The notes under the pieces: generated by a model
Databases searched by the model: none
Told to the model about the DNA's origin: nothing
What the model saw: the letters and a program-made list of their open reading frames with translations, nothing else
In this document: positions 33,301 to 44,688 of the stretch, in pieces
Layout: each line of letters begins with the position of its first letter
How positions within the stretch are numbered: the first letter of the stretch is position 1
Made by a program: the position numbers and the translations under genes
NCBI GenBank assembly: GCA_030144725.1
Contig: JASKMD010000006.1
Location: 8,837,256 to 8,901,255, forward strand
Direction: 5' to 3'
From: Haematococcus lacustris
Taxonomy: Eukaryota; Chlorophyta; Chlorophyceae; Chlamydomonadales; Haematococcaceae
Length of the DNA: 64,000 nucleotides

Positions 33301-36300
33301 TGGAGCAAGCCTCAAGACACGTTGTCAGGTACTCGAGCAGGTCTAGGTGGAACTGCACGTTGTCGCTGATGTCCCTGCCCAGGATGAAGGCGGACTAAGA
33401 GGGGGAAACCAGCAAATCCAAGGGCAGCTGCAGCCGGTCCTCCACTGCCCTGGCCACCAGGCGCACGTCGCAGTTGAGGAGCGTGATGGGGCGGTAGCCG
33501 GCCACCTGGTCCCTCGGCTTGCCAGCCTTGGGCACGAGGGTGATGATGCCGGTCAGGAACTCAGCCAGCGGGGCAGGGTCAGTGGTGTCTTCTAGGGCCT
33601 CTCGCAACATGGCCCGCAGCGGCCGCCCCAGCTCCACCCACAGCCGGTCGTAGACCTCCATGGGCAGCCCATCTAGCCCCGGGGCCTTGCTGTGCGCGCA
33701 GCCCTGCAGAGCCCGGCCCAGCTCGTCCTCTGACAGCATAGGGCTGCCATCGGGGCCTTTGGCAGCCCTTGCCTGGGTGGGGGTGAGGTGGGATGTAAGG
33801 CTGCCCAGCAGCGTGGCGCGCGCAGCTGTGTCCACCGGCTTGGTTGCGTAGACTTTGGTGGGCTCGGCGGCTGAGTAGTGCTGCTGGAAAGCCCTGCACG
33901 CAGCCTTTACCCCGGCCGGCGTGGTGAGGTCTGCTGGCTGCCCTGGCTGGGTAGGGAGCTGGAGAGAGGAGATGAGGGTGGGGGTGTGCGCGGGCTGGTC
34001 GCGATGGTAGAAGTAAAAGGAGGAGCGGTCGCCGTAGTACTGTCGAGAACCGCGCTGGCTAGGAGGGACTGCTGGGCCCCCTGATCCCTCGCCCCCACCC
34101 CAACCAGGGCTGCGGCCTCTCCCAGGTGCTGCGTTGCCTGCACCTCAGCCTTCCCCCCTCGCTCAATCCGTAGCAGCTGCCGCACAAGGTGAGCCCTGGC
34201 CACTGCCGCCGCCTTCTCCCTACGCTACTGCAGGTCACGCTGCGCGCGGCGCTGGGCTCGCAGGAAGTGCTGGGCACGCATGGCCAGGCCCTGCTTGAGG
34301 CGGGCCCACCTGGCCCTGTGACCATCCCTAGGCAGCCCCAGCTGACTCGCAGCCCTGGTCCCGTGCCGTGCCCCCCGCTTGCCCCCGACCTGGAACCTAC
34401 TCAACTCAAGACCACCTAAGTCCCCGATCCCTTGACACCCAAACACCCCAAGGCTCCCCAAGGAGCGCACTAAGCCCCCAACAGCCCCGCCCCCTGCTCC
34501 TCTATGCCCTCTACCTCCTCCACGCCCTCTCCCCCTGCCCCCGCCCTGCCCCTTGCCGGCCCCCCTCCCCTGACAACCCCGCTGGCCCCACCTTGCTCCT
34601 GCCCTCGAACCTGCTCCGCCATCACCGAGAAGAAGCATTGGCTAGCGGGGGGCACGGCACGGGACAGCTTGAGCTCAGCCAGGGCGGCCACATGAGCTTG
34701 CAGCCGCGGGCTGATGCCTCGCGAGGGAGAGGCGGTGCGGTCGGTGATGACCCACATGCTGAGGCCGCGGGAGGGGTCTGCCAGCAGGCTGTGGGTCAGA
34801 GGCTGCGAGGGACTGTCGGTGAGGTGGCCGTTGACCAGCACCTGGCTCGTGGCACCCCGGTGCAGCAGCTGAGCCCAGCGCACATGCCCCTCCTGGCAGA
34901 GCCCCATGGCCTCCATTGTGTCCTGGAGCAAGCCTCAAGACACGTTGTCAGGTACTCGAGCAGGTCTAGGTGGAACTGCACGTTGTCGCTGATGTCCCTG
35001 CCCAGGATGAAGGCGGACTAAGAGGGGGAAACCAGCAGGTCCAAGGGCAGCTGCAGCCGGTCCTCCACTGCCCTGGCCACCAGGCGCACGTCGCAGTTGA
35101 GGAGCGTGATGGGGCGGTAGCCGGCCACCTGGTCCCTCGGCTTGCCAGCCTTGGGCACGAGGGTGATGATGCCGGTCAGGAACTCAGCCAGCGGGGCAGG
35201 GTCAGTGGTGTCTTCTAGGGCCTCTCGCAACATGGCCCGCAGCGGCCGCCCCAGCTCCACCCACAGCCGGTCGTAGACCTCCATGGGCAGCCCATCTAGC
35301 CCCGGGGCCTTGCTGTGCGCGCAGCCCTGCAGAGCCCGGCCCAGCTCGTCCTCTGACAGCATAGGGCTGCCATCGGGGCCTTTGGCAGCCCTTGCCTGGG
35401 TGGGGGTGAGGTGGGATGTAAGGCTGCCCAGCAGCGTGGCGCGCGCAGCTGTGTCCACCGGCTTGGTTGCGTAGACTTTGGTGGGCTCGGCGGCTGAGTA
35501 GTGCTGCTGGAAAGCCCTGCACGCAGCCTTTACCCCGGCCGGCGTGGTGAGGTCTGCTGGCTGCCCTGGCTGGGTAGGGAGCTGGAGAGAGGAGATGAGG
35601 GGGGGGGTGTGCGCGGGCTGGTCGCGATGGTAGAAGTAAAAGGAGGAGCGGTCGCCGTAGTACTGTCGAGAACCGCGCTGGCTAGGAGGGACTGCTGGGC
35701 CCCCTGATCCCTCGCCCCCACCCCAACCAGGGCTGCGGCCTCTCCCAGGTGCTGCGTTGCCTGCACCTCAGCCTTCCCCCCTCGCTCAATCCGTAGCAGC
35801 TGCCGCACAAGGTGAGCCCTGGCCACTGCCGCCGCCTTCTCCCTACGCTACTGCAGGTCACGCTGCGCGCGGCGCTGGGCTCGCAGGAAGTGCTGGGCAC
35901 GCATGGCCAGGCCCTGCTTGAGGCGGGCCCACCTGGCCCTGTGACCATCCCTAGGCAGCCCCAGCTGACTCGCAGCCCTGGTCCCGTGCCGTGCCCCCCG
36001 CTTGCCCCCGACCTGGAACCTACTCAACTCAAGACCACCTAAGTCCCCGATCCCTTGACACCCAAACACCCCAAGGCCCCCCAAGGAGCGCACTAAGCCC
36101 CCAACAGCCCCGCCCCCTGCTCCTCTATGCCCTCTACCTCCTCCACGCCCTCTCCCCCTGCCCCCGCCCTGCCCCTTGCCGGCCCCCCTCCCCTGACAAC
36201 CCCGCTGGCCCCTCCTTGCTCCTGCCCTCGAGCCTGCTCCGCCATCACCGAGAAGAAGCATTGGCTAGCGGGGGGCACGGCACGGGACAGCTTGAGCTCA

Positions 36301-37290
36301 GCCAGGGCGGCCACATGAGCTTGCAGCCGCGGGCTGATGCCTCGCGAGGGAAGGGCGGTGGGGTCGGTGATGACCCACGTGCTGAGGCCGTGGGAGGGGT
36401 CTGCCAGCAGGCTGTGGGTCAGAGGCTGCCAGGGACTGTCGGTGAGGTGGCCGTTGACCAGCACCTGGCTCGTGGCACCCCGGTGCAGCAGCTGAGCCCA
36501 GCGCACATGCCCCTCCTGGCAGAGCCCCATGGCCTCCATTGTGTCCTGGAGCAAGCCTCAAGACACGTTGTCAGGTACTCGAGCAGGTCTAGGTGGAACT
36601 GCACGTTGTCGCTGATGTCCCTGCCCAGAATGAAGGCGGACTAAGAGGGGGAAACCAGCAGGTCCAAGGGCAGCTGCAGCCGGTCCTCCACTGCCCTGGC
36701 CACCAGGCGCACGTCGCAGTTGAGGAGCGTGATGGGGCGGTAGCCGGCCACCTGGTCCCTCGGCTTGCCAGCCTTGGGCACGAGGGTGATGATGCCGGTC
36801 AGGAACTCAGCCAGCGGGGCAGGGTCAGTGGTGTCTTCCAGGGCCTCTTGCAACATGGCCCACAGCGGCCGCCCCAGCTCCACCCACAGCCGGTCATAGA
36901 CCTCCATGGGCAGCCCATCTAGCCCCGGGGCCTTGCTGTGCGCGCAGCCCTGCAGAGCCCGGCCCAGCTCGTCCTCTGACAGCATAGGGCTGCCATCGGG
37001 GCCTTTGGCAGCCCTTGCCTGGGTGGGGGTGAGGTGGGATGTAAGGCTGCCCAGCCGCGTGGCGCGCGCAGCTGTGTCCACCGGCTTGGTTGCGTAGACT
37101 CTGGTGGGCTCGGCGGCTGAGTAGTGCTGCTGGAAAGCCCCGCACGCAGCCTTCACCCCGGCCGGCGTGGTGAGGTCTGCTGGCTGCCCTGGCTGGGTAG
37201 GGAGCTGGAGGGAGGAGACGTGGGTGGGGGTGTGCGCGGGCTGGTCGCGATGGTAGATGTAAAAGGAGGAGCGGTCGCCGTAGTAACGTT
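27312..37290 (-). repeat. Tandem satellite built from an internally deleted LINE
   Basis: Units in inverted orientation: a long first unit (27312-29530), one of 1644 bp (29531-31174), three of exactly 1623 bp (31175-32797, 32798-34420, 34421-36043) and a truncated last unit (36044-37290). Each unit, read on the minus strand, joins LINE ORF2 from the linker through early RT (copy 1 about 13965-15176), then a segment from about 16158-16345, then the Gly-rich region (about 16845-16965), then 3' UTR pieces. The same junctions recur in every unit, so one deleted derivative arose and was amplified. The 1644/1623 difference is a 21-bp loss next to the unit border. All carry the same two TAG codons in place of Gln (SPS-stop-SAF and DLQ-stop-RR). 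Not coding. Confidence 0.9.
28585..29540 (-). mobile_element. Extra LINE fragment in first satellite unit
   Basis: The first unit alone contains more endonuclease C-terminal text (TDHRPVSVAVCPPDLP, 28.95-29.03 kb), earlier endonuclease pieces to 29210, and, at 29212-29540, a minus-strand LINE 3' UTR (GGAGCATTACAAG, the complement of the TGTAA end). It may be the progenitor of the shorter units, or a separate insertion at the array edge. Confidence 0.6.
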
Positions 37291-37330
37291 GAGACATGTG
37301 CAAGTAATGCCTAGGGAAATGAGCCATCGG

Positions 37331-37510
37331 TGACCCTCCGCAGGGTCAGGAATGCCTAGGAAAGTGAGCCAGCGGTGACCCTCCGCAGGGTCAGAAATGC
37401 TTAAAAAGGTGAGCCAGAGGTGACCCTCCGCAGGGTCAGAAATGCCTAGGAAGTGAGCCTAGCGGTGACCCTCCGCAGGGTCAGGCCTGACCCTGCGGAG
37501 GGTCACACTG
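37331..37510. repeat. 45-bp tandem repeat with hairpin cores and a 42-bp perfect palindrome
   Basis: TGACCCTCCGCAGGGTCA occurs at 37331, 37376, 37421 and 37466, exactly 45 bp apart. Each core is a 7-bp stem with a 4-base loop. The last merges with an inverted copy to make a perfect palindrome at 37465-37506 centred on AGGCCT. Function unknown. Confidence 0.9.
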
Positions 37511-37669
37511 ACCCTGCGGAGAATATGTGCGCAACTAATTGAAACCGCGATTACAGCTCAACCACTTCGAGCTAGACGGAGTTATTGACGGCGATGGGTC
37601 GCTCTTGCGATGGGCTATCCGCGGTATACCTCAGCTAAAACTGCCGTCTCGGCCTTAACTTCCCGGAGT

Positions 37670-38060
37670 GTAGGGCTGCCATCGGGGCCTCTGGCAGCCT
37701 GGGTGGGGGTGAGGTGGGATGTAAGCTGCACTGCCAAGCGAAAAGAGGCGGCTCACGGGTCCCTTGCCAGGTGAGGGGGCGGCTGTGCTACTCGCCTACA
37801 TGCCTAGTGCCACCTGCTCACCTCGCTGCTCAGGGTCACCGTTCGACAGAGCTTGGGCAACCCAAGAAGGGCCCAGCCACTGGTCTTCCACGCGGGGGAG
37901 CAAACGGGTGGATCTTGAAACCTTTGAGCGCATGCCCTCTAACCCATTGCTCATCCCCTACCCCCGCCCCTGTCCCCGCTCCTGCCCCTCCCCCGCCCCC
38001 GCCTTCACCCCCGCCTCCACCCCCGCCTTGGCCCCCAACTCCGCAGTGATCCCAGCCTCA
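37670..38060 (-). mobile_element. Degenerate LINE fragments
   Basis: 37670-37727 matches the complement of the ORF2 region found in each satellite unit (GGGCTGCCATCGGGGCCT). About 37800-38060 is a diverged complement of ORF1 near copy 1 position 10740-10900 (AGCAAACGGGTGGATC is shared). The stretch 37511-37669 shows nothing recognisable. Confidence 0.65.
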
Positions 38061-38143
38061 GAGTCGGGGTTGGGGATGCGGGGAGCCTGTCTCTCCACCT
38101 AGATCCCCTATGTAACAGTTCACAGGCCTAGCCAGGATGCATG

Positions 38144-38476
38144 CACTCGTGCAAATTAAGGCCTGGCTGGCTTGTAAAACTTTGAGTTGAGGTCTGAAAC
38201 TTGGTATGTGGGTTGCTGTGACCTAGAGGATGACAAGACTCTCTTGGGCCAAAGTGTAATTCTCACTCGGTGTCGAGTTGCTGGGCCAGGTGTGGGGCTG
38301 TGACCCTGATTTTGGCTAAGGGAGTTGGCACCGTGTGACCAAAGTGACTTTTCATGAAATGTGAGTATGAGAGGTTGTAAAGGGTGGTTACAGCTGCCCA
38401 ACCTAGTAGGTGGCATGCAAAAAGTCCCAGCCAGTAATGAGCTATGGCCCGTGTCCTAGGACCCTGTACAGGTTCC
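38144..38476 (+). repeat. 333-bp dispersed repeat, copy A
   Basis: Starts CACTCGTGCAAATTAAGG and ends with a degenerate CCTGTACAGG palindrome. Nearly identical to 56514-56847. In both places it is followed by AGGGTCCTG minisatellites and then by the end of a gene, so it may be the terminal region of a transposon. Confidence 0.85.
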
Positions 38477-38645
38477 ACTCGCGCCGATTAAGGCCGGAAG
38501 TCGCCTTCGTCATTTCTTCCCGGGAGGCATACTGCAGATAGCCCCAGGAAAGGCCGACTCATCGCCGTTGTAATCATTGAAAAACTCCAAGTTGCTGCGA
38601 TGTTATAACTATTTGAAAAGTTACCTAACCCTGTACCGGTTCCTA

Positions 38646-39640
38646 CCGACCCTGTACAGGGTCCTGTGCCACAGGGTCCTGCCGCACGGCTACAGGGTCC
38701 TACGACCCACGTCTACAGGGTTCTGCCGCACGGCTACAGGGTCCTGCGACACACGTCCACAGGGTCCTGCCGCACGGCTACAGGGTCCTGCGACACACGT
38801 CTACAGGGTCCTGCCGCACGGCTACAGGGTCCTGCGACACACGTCCACAGGGTTCTGCCGCACGGCTACAGGGTCCTGCGACACACGTCTACAGGGTTCT
38901 GCCGCACGCCTACAGGGTCCTGCGACACACGTCTACAGGGTCCTGCCGCACGGCTACAGGGTCCTGCGACACACGTCTACAGGGTTCTGCCGCACGCCTA
39001 CAGGGTCCTGCGACACACGCTACAGGGTTCTGCCGCACGCCTACAGGGTCCTGCGACACACGTCTACAGGGTTCTGCCGCACGGCTACAGGGTCCTACGA
39101 CATTTGTTTACAGGGTCCTGCCGCACGGCTACAGGGTCCTGCGACACACGTCTACAGGGTTCTGCCGCACGGCTACAGGGTCCTGCGACACACGTCTACA
39201 GGGTTCTGCCGCACGCCTACAGGGTCCTGCGATCCACGTCTACAGGGTCCTGCCGCACGCCTACAGGGTCCTGCGACAAACGTCTACAGGGTTCTGCCGC
39301 ACGGCTACAGGGTCCTGCGACACACGTCTACAGGGTTCTGCCGCACGCCTACAGGGTCCTGCGACACACGTCTACAGGGTTCTGCCGCACGGCTACAGGG
39401 TCCTGCGACACACGTCTACAGGGTTCTGCCGCACGCCTACAGGGTCCTGCGACACACGTCTACAGGGTCCTGCCGCACGCCTACAGGGTCCTGCGACACA
39501 CGTCTACAGGGTTCTGCCGCACGCCTACAGGGTCCTGCGACACAGGTCTACAGGGTTCTGCCGCACGCCTACAGGGTCCTACGGCATTACTCTTCAGGGT
39601 TCTGCCGCACGCCTACAGGATCCTGCAGGTCACACCGCTA
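38646..39640 (+). repeat. 44-bp minisatellite with AGGGTCCTG/AGGGTTCTG core
   Basis: About 22 units, each with two half-units, TACAGGGTCCTGCGACACAC and TACAGGGTTCTGCCGCACG. Long open frames here are artefacts. 38477-38645 is unique sequence without a recognisable gene. Confidence 0.95.
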
Positions 39641-39802
39641 GGTAGCTAAGGCATTCTATCACTAGTTGCTGATGGTGTGTCTGTGGCAGCAGCAACAACA
39701 TGACAGTGACGCAGCCCCAGCAACCACAGAACAGGAACAGCATTACGAGCATCTATTCTGTCATCCGTGCTTACTTGGTGCAGCACCGTGATTGATGTAT
39801 GA

Positions 39803-42800
39803 CTAGCTGCGGCTGAGGCTGTGCGCTGGCACAAAGAACATACGGCCGTAGCCCTCCCCATGCTCAAAGCTGGTCACAAAGACTGTGAAGATCTTGGTGG
39901 CATCAAACATATACCAATGCTGATCTCCATAGCCCTGGTGCATGCTGCCCATGGCTGACTGCTGCGGGCGCTCCTGAACAGGTGGAAGGGGGTCAGCCTG
40001 ACGCTGTGATGCACCGGCTGCGAGCCTCTGGGACTTCCTGGTGCCACCTGTGCTGGCTGCCTCCGCTGCTGCCTGCTCCACCCCACGCTTTGCTGACCTG
40101 TGCTGCTGTGGCCCACCTATACCGCTGGGCCCAGCAGCCCCTCCTGCATCCCCGTCTCCTGGTGGCTCTCCCCCCCCCTGGCCTCCTGCCCCAGCTGCTG
40201 CTCCAGCTCCTGCTGCCTGCTGTGGCACGGGGACAGCCTGGCCAGTTGCTGCCAAGCATGAGGGGTGGGATGTAGGGCGTGTCAAGTAGATGCGGCTGAC
40301 TGCTAGGCGTAGGAACACCCCAGGCAGCTTTGGGTGCTCCAAACGAACCCAGAACTGCACATGGCCAGCCCAAATGGCCCACTTGTCGTCATCGAGCCTG
40401 AATCGGATGCTGACCCAGGTGTTGTTGCGGGTTGAGGGGCGTTTGTACACAATGCTGAACACAATGGTGTCATTGCAGTCAGCCCGCTGGTAGTACCGCA
40501 CTGGATACGGGGGTGCAGGGTCAGCGACCCGTCGAGCCTCCTTGGCCTCCTCCTCTGCCTCCCCTTGGGTTAAGTCCTCACCGAACACCTGCTTGACGTG
40601 CCATGTGCGCCATGGGGTGGCCGCGTCGCTGTTCTGCAGATCCTGGACTGCCTTCATGCAGCCCCTCATCATGGCACCCGGGCTGTTCTGCAGTGGGCAC
40701 TCTGCACTGCCCGCTCCCAGCAGCAGGGCCTGCTGCCCGTCCTGTGTCAGCTCGTCCTTCAGGCGGGCCTTGTAGTCCTGCTGTGCCTCCGGCTCAGCCC
40801 GGTCAAGCAGCCTCTTGCTGGCGTTATGCCCGGCCACCCGCATGGCTATGTGGGCATCCAGCTGGGCTCCTGGAATGCCGCTGGTGGTGATGGACTTCAA
40901 GTCATGCAGGTCACGCTCGATCCAGAGCTCGCCAAACAGGCATGTCCTGCCCACATTGTTCTCTTGCATGTACAGCCTGTGCACACCACAGCCATGATAC
41001 CATGTTGATGCATGGTCTGCCTGCAGCATGCATGCATTGTTGATGGGTAAGGTTGGCCTGCATGCTACTGTTAAAACTCTCACCTGCAGGCCGTTGTGTG
41101 GAGGTTTGGGCAGACTTGGTCAGTAGGCACAGACAGCTTGCCCTCGTTGTCTCCATGCGCAGCTGGAAGCAGAGGATCACGGCGGCAGCGCTCCAACCTG
41201 GCTGCATAGGTCTTCAGATGTGCATAGCCTGCCGCCATCCCCGCAGGTGTGGCGCTGTTCTCCGAGCCTGAATTGGGCAGACAAATACACATTGTTAGGT
41301 ATATGTTAGTCATCATGCAGTGGGACCGTGCCTGTAGATGCTGGTTTGTAAATTACCAGGTGTCAAGTAGTGCAGCATAGCGCCCTCCAAGGCTGTCCAC
41401 AACCCACGGTAGGGCTCTGGCAAAAGGTTGCCCCGCAACACGATGGGTGAGAAGTGCACATACCAGTGCTTGTAGTCCTCCATGCGCCATCCACTGCATG
41501 ATGACATGAGCATTGCAGCACCAGTGCAATCATAAGCGTGTCATAACATGCTCCTTGCATTGTCAGCATCCTTGCCTGTCTTTCGTGATATGATTATGAC
41601 ATACTGCACTACATGCTTATGGCTTACGTGCGGTTGGCAAGGTCTCCCAGGTCCCGTCCCAAGTCAGATGGGGATTGAATGGCTGCTCCACGCTTCAGTA
41701 TCTCACGCCGCACATTAATGTGAAGGCCATCTGCACTCATGAACCAATCCAGCTGGTGCTTGAGCAAGCCATACATGAAGCTGTGGTACACAGGCACCAG
41801 GTGAGCCAACCGGGCGTCCAGATGTTTCAGCAGCAGGGGCAGGAGGGGCTGGGCGTGGCAGCCCACCACCCTAGGGTCGCCTTGAGACCACCCATGGATG
41901 AAGGGGGCACCTCGGTCCATGATCTGCTCGTGGGTGAACTTCATGCGCACGTCATAGATGAGCACATACTCCTGCAGTCCGCCATGGCAAGCAAGGATGG
42001 TGTGTGCCAAGGGATCCTTGTGTCTTATTTCAATAACACATGCTAATGTGTGTGTCAAGTGTTCCATACCTCCCGGTTGGAGCCTGGTAGGGTCTGCAGC
42101 GTTGGCGAGTCGTAGCCAAGGGGCGCCTTCTCTGTAGGGGGGTTGGGGGGTTTGCTGATGTTGCAGTTGTAGCACATCTTCAGAGCGCTGTGGCCCATGC
42201 CCCTGGTCAAAGTGGCTCTACATGCACACAATCACGCAATTCATTCCTCAATGGTTGTAATATGTTTGTGGATGGTACATGGCAGGGTACAAGTTGTATA
42301 GGGATAGATTGGACTGGGAGGTGGTGGAATCATTTGTAGGTGCAAGCTGTTGGCCTTTGTCTCACTCACGTGGCTGGGGTATCAGCGATTGATACCACTG
42401 GGACTCCATGGATGCGGACAGGCTCAACACGGGCGGGAGCCACACCATCAACACCTGGGCCTGGGTGTGGCTCCACTATCACACCCAGGTCACCCGGGCC
42501 CTCGATGTGCTTGCTGACTTCCTGGCAGATGGCTTTCATGTAGCCTGTGAGGTGAGACTGGTGCTTTCCTCCGTTGATGACGGCCAGCACTGAGCTGCAC
42601 GCCCGCTTGCCGCACACCTCAGCCGGCACATCCAGCAGCCTTAACAGGATCACACCCACTGACCAGGTGCCGTTCTTGCCCATGGTCATCCAGTCAACCC
42701 CAATCATGAAGTGGGCTGTGTTGGGGGAGGTGGCCACAACCTCTGGTAGCTTGGGCTGCATCTCTCGCCATGCTGGGCCTGCCAAACAACAACATCATGA

Positions 42801-44532
42801 CATTATGCATGCCTCTGTTCTAATCACCTGGCTATGCGGTCAATTCTATGCCATGGTCAACCCATGCCTACTCACTTGCCCGGAAAGAGCCAGGAGGTGG
42901 GTCCACGCCCCGAGTTCGCCTGAACCAGGTCATCACGTCCTTGCGCTCCATGATGTTCTTCACCACTGTGTTCCAGCCGAACAGAGACATGCTCCACCGA
43001 GGCTTCAAGGTGATCTCCTGTGGGCTCCCTGTAACCAAGCAAGGGGCAGCATACAACCCATGTGTACCTGTACAAGTGTCATTAGAGCTTGACCATGCCC
43101 ATGTAGATATGTTTCACCTTTCTTCTTGTCCACATGGAAGCGAGGCGTCTCGCAGTAGTAGCACTTGTCATCCTTGTGGGCGAGCCACTCAGACCTACCA
43201 TGCATGCACATTAAGGCAGCCTTGACCCACACCAACAACATGTGAATTGTGCCATGCATGCATTGCTTAATCCACACCCTTTCCCCTGACCTCACCGTGT
43301 TATCTTCGGGTAGGTGAAGCCTGGGCAGTACTTGTTGTTGGCCTTGTTGTCCTTGCCCGCGTTGCACACGTGCACCTCGTACTCATTTGCGTGCTGGACG
43401 CCCTGCAAACTCATCAGCTGGTAGAAGCTGGTGATGAGGTTGAGATCAGGCTGGTTTGCAAGTAGCCTACGGATCAGCTTCAACACCCCCTTCATCTGTT
43501 CCTTGGTCAGCCTCATGTCCAACAGCCTGCTCAGCTCGTCCATCAAGTCCTTGCCTGTCATGGGGCAGTTCCTGGAATTCCATGCACAAAGACAAGCAAC
43601 AACTATATTGAACAACTCACTGCTTGTGATACTATTTCCTGGTATTTTAGAGTGTGAAGTACCTGAACACGGGTTGTTGAAGGTTGGCATCCAGCTTGAA
43701 CACCTTGCTTCGACGGGCCCTGGCTCCATCCCCCCCTCCTTCATCCCCCTCAGGACCCCCCGGACCTCCTGGACCTCCTGGACCTCCTGGACCTCCTGGA
43801 CCTCCTGGACCCCCGGGACCTCCTGGACCTCCTGGACCCCCGGGACCTCCTGGACCTCCTGGATACCCATCCCCTTCCTCATCACTGTCTTCACTCCCAC
43901 TGTCATCGCTATCACCTCCGTCCCCTCCTCCGTCGACTCCTCCCTTTCCTCCTACATCCCCCTCTTCTCTGTCTCCGCGCTGTCCCCCCCTGTTGTCCTC
44001 CTCTCCCCTCCCACGCTGTTCGTCCCCTCCTCCCTGTCCTCTCCATGCACCCTCTGGAATCCTGCCACCCTCTTGTCCCGGCGGGCCTGTCGGTTCCCTG
44101 CCTCCTTGCCCATCCTCAGCCACCCCTCCTCCATCTCCACATCTCCCTTGTACACATGTCGGCCCAACATGCGGACAACATGTGGCCTGCGGCGCAAATT
44201 GTCCGCGATGAGGTGCACGCATTAGCTGCCTCGAGCACACATGTACGTCAACGCGTACTACCTAACAGCAAGCGACATCTTACTGCCGACTCTTGCGATG
44301 TGTGTTGCTGTGCGTCCGGGGACTGAGCTTTCGCCATAGCCTGCCTCTCCGCCCAAGCCTTTGCGCCTTCAGCCCCCACGAACTGGTGATGGCGCTTGGA
44401 ACAGTGAGTGCGCATTCCTCTTTTGCTTCCTGAATCTCCGCACACTAGGCATTGAAAGGCTGTCTTCACCATGATTGCCTGTGTCTTGGGAAGCCTGGAG
44501 AGTAAATGGTCGCATTGTGTCCGCTGGTCCAT
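39803..44532 (-). CDS. EnSpm/CACTA-like transposase (TNP2 type), multi-exon
   Basis: About eleven exons with approximate bounds. 44532-44296: C2H2 finger CLVC...HCSKRHH, shared with the second copy. 44240-43640: acidic then Gly-Pro-Gly collagen-like, ending SKVFKLDANLQQPVF. 43573-43299: helical, ending in VHVC...YCPGF. 43195-43121: CYYCETPRF. 43030-42880: LKPRWSMSLFGWNTV. 42778-42367: HFMIGVDWMTMGKNGTWSVGV then LLRLLDVPAEV. 42222-42067: KMCYNCN. 41971-41630: IYDVRMKFTHEQ then YHSFMYGLLKHQ. 41493-41355: EDYKHWYVHFSPIVLRGNLLP. 41266-41092. 40982-39803: LFGELWIERDLHDLKS and a basic tail. The order and wording match plant and fungal TNP2 transposases (Cys-pair, the P-x-PR-loop segment, first catalytic Asp, the HW..hhSP-h-L..LLP segment). 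Expected nuclear, binding element ends. Stop TAG at 39803-39805. Exact catalytic triad not proven. Confidence 0.7.
43735..43866 (-). repeat. 9-bp Gly-Gly-Pro coding repeat in the transposase
   Basis: Tandem CCTCCTGGA/CCCCCGGGA units encode (GGP)n in the low-complexity linker of the transposase. The upstream part of the linker is Ser/Asp/Glu-rich. Confidence 0.85.
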
Positions 44533-44688
44533 CGCGGCCCGCTGTGAGTGTACCCACCCGGCGTCGCTTGCTGGCCGACAAAGTGACTTTTGGATGTTTA
44601 ACCTGTGCGCTCGGTGTCGAACTAGCGAGTTTGTACCATCTCATCGTCATCTACCTTAGCGTCAGCAGCGTCACCTTAGGAAACGAAA
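44533..44688. promoter_or_regulatory. Divergent promoter between transposase and acidic-protein genes
   Basis: Only 156 bp separate the two predicted start codons, which point away from each other. The same arrangement occurs at 63399-63478. No TATA box is evident. A shared bidirectional promoter is inferred from spacing. Confidence 0.5.

Noticed and set aside
27312..37290. Many 60-230-codon frames on both strands that look like repeated small genes
   Set aside because: They are fragments and shadows of LINE ORF2 in the satellite units, each interrupted by the same TAG codons and joined across deletions.
38646..39640. Possible CRISPR-like regular repeats
   Set aside because: Units are contiguous variants without unique spacers, the genome looks eukaryotic, and no cas genes are present.
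38577..39649. Two overlapping 330-350-codon plus-strand frames with YRVLPHG and GSCRTATG repeats
   Set aside because: Artefacts of the 44-bp minisatellite; the same applies to frames at 53.0-54.4, 55.9-56.8 and 57.0-58.9 kb.
39659..39680. CACTAGTTG near the left of the transposase gene as the true CACTA terminus
   Set aside because: No inverted TAGTG partner or target duplication was found near the other end, and the 333-bp repeat further out is shared by both units.
39803..44532. KDZ-superfamily transposase as alternative identity
   Set aside because: Segments match the TNP2/EnSpm order (Cys pair, P-x-PR-loop text, IGVDWM, HWYVHFSP); the typical KDZ tyrosine/aspartate and SWIM-like zinc features were not seen.
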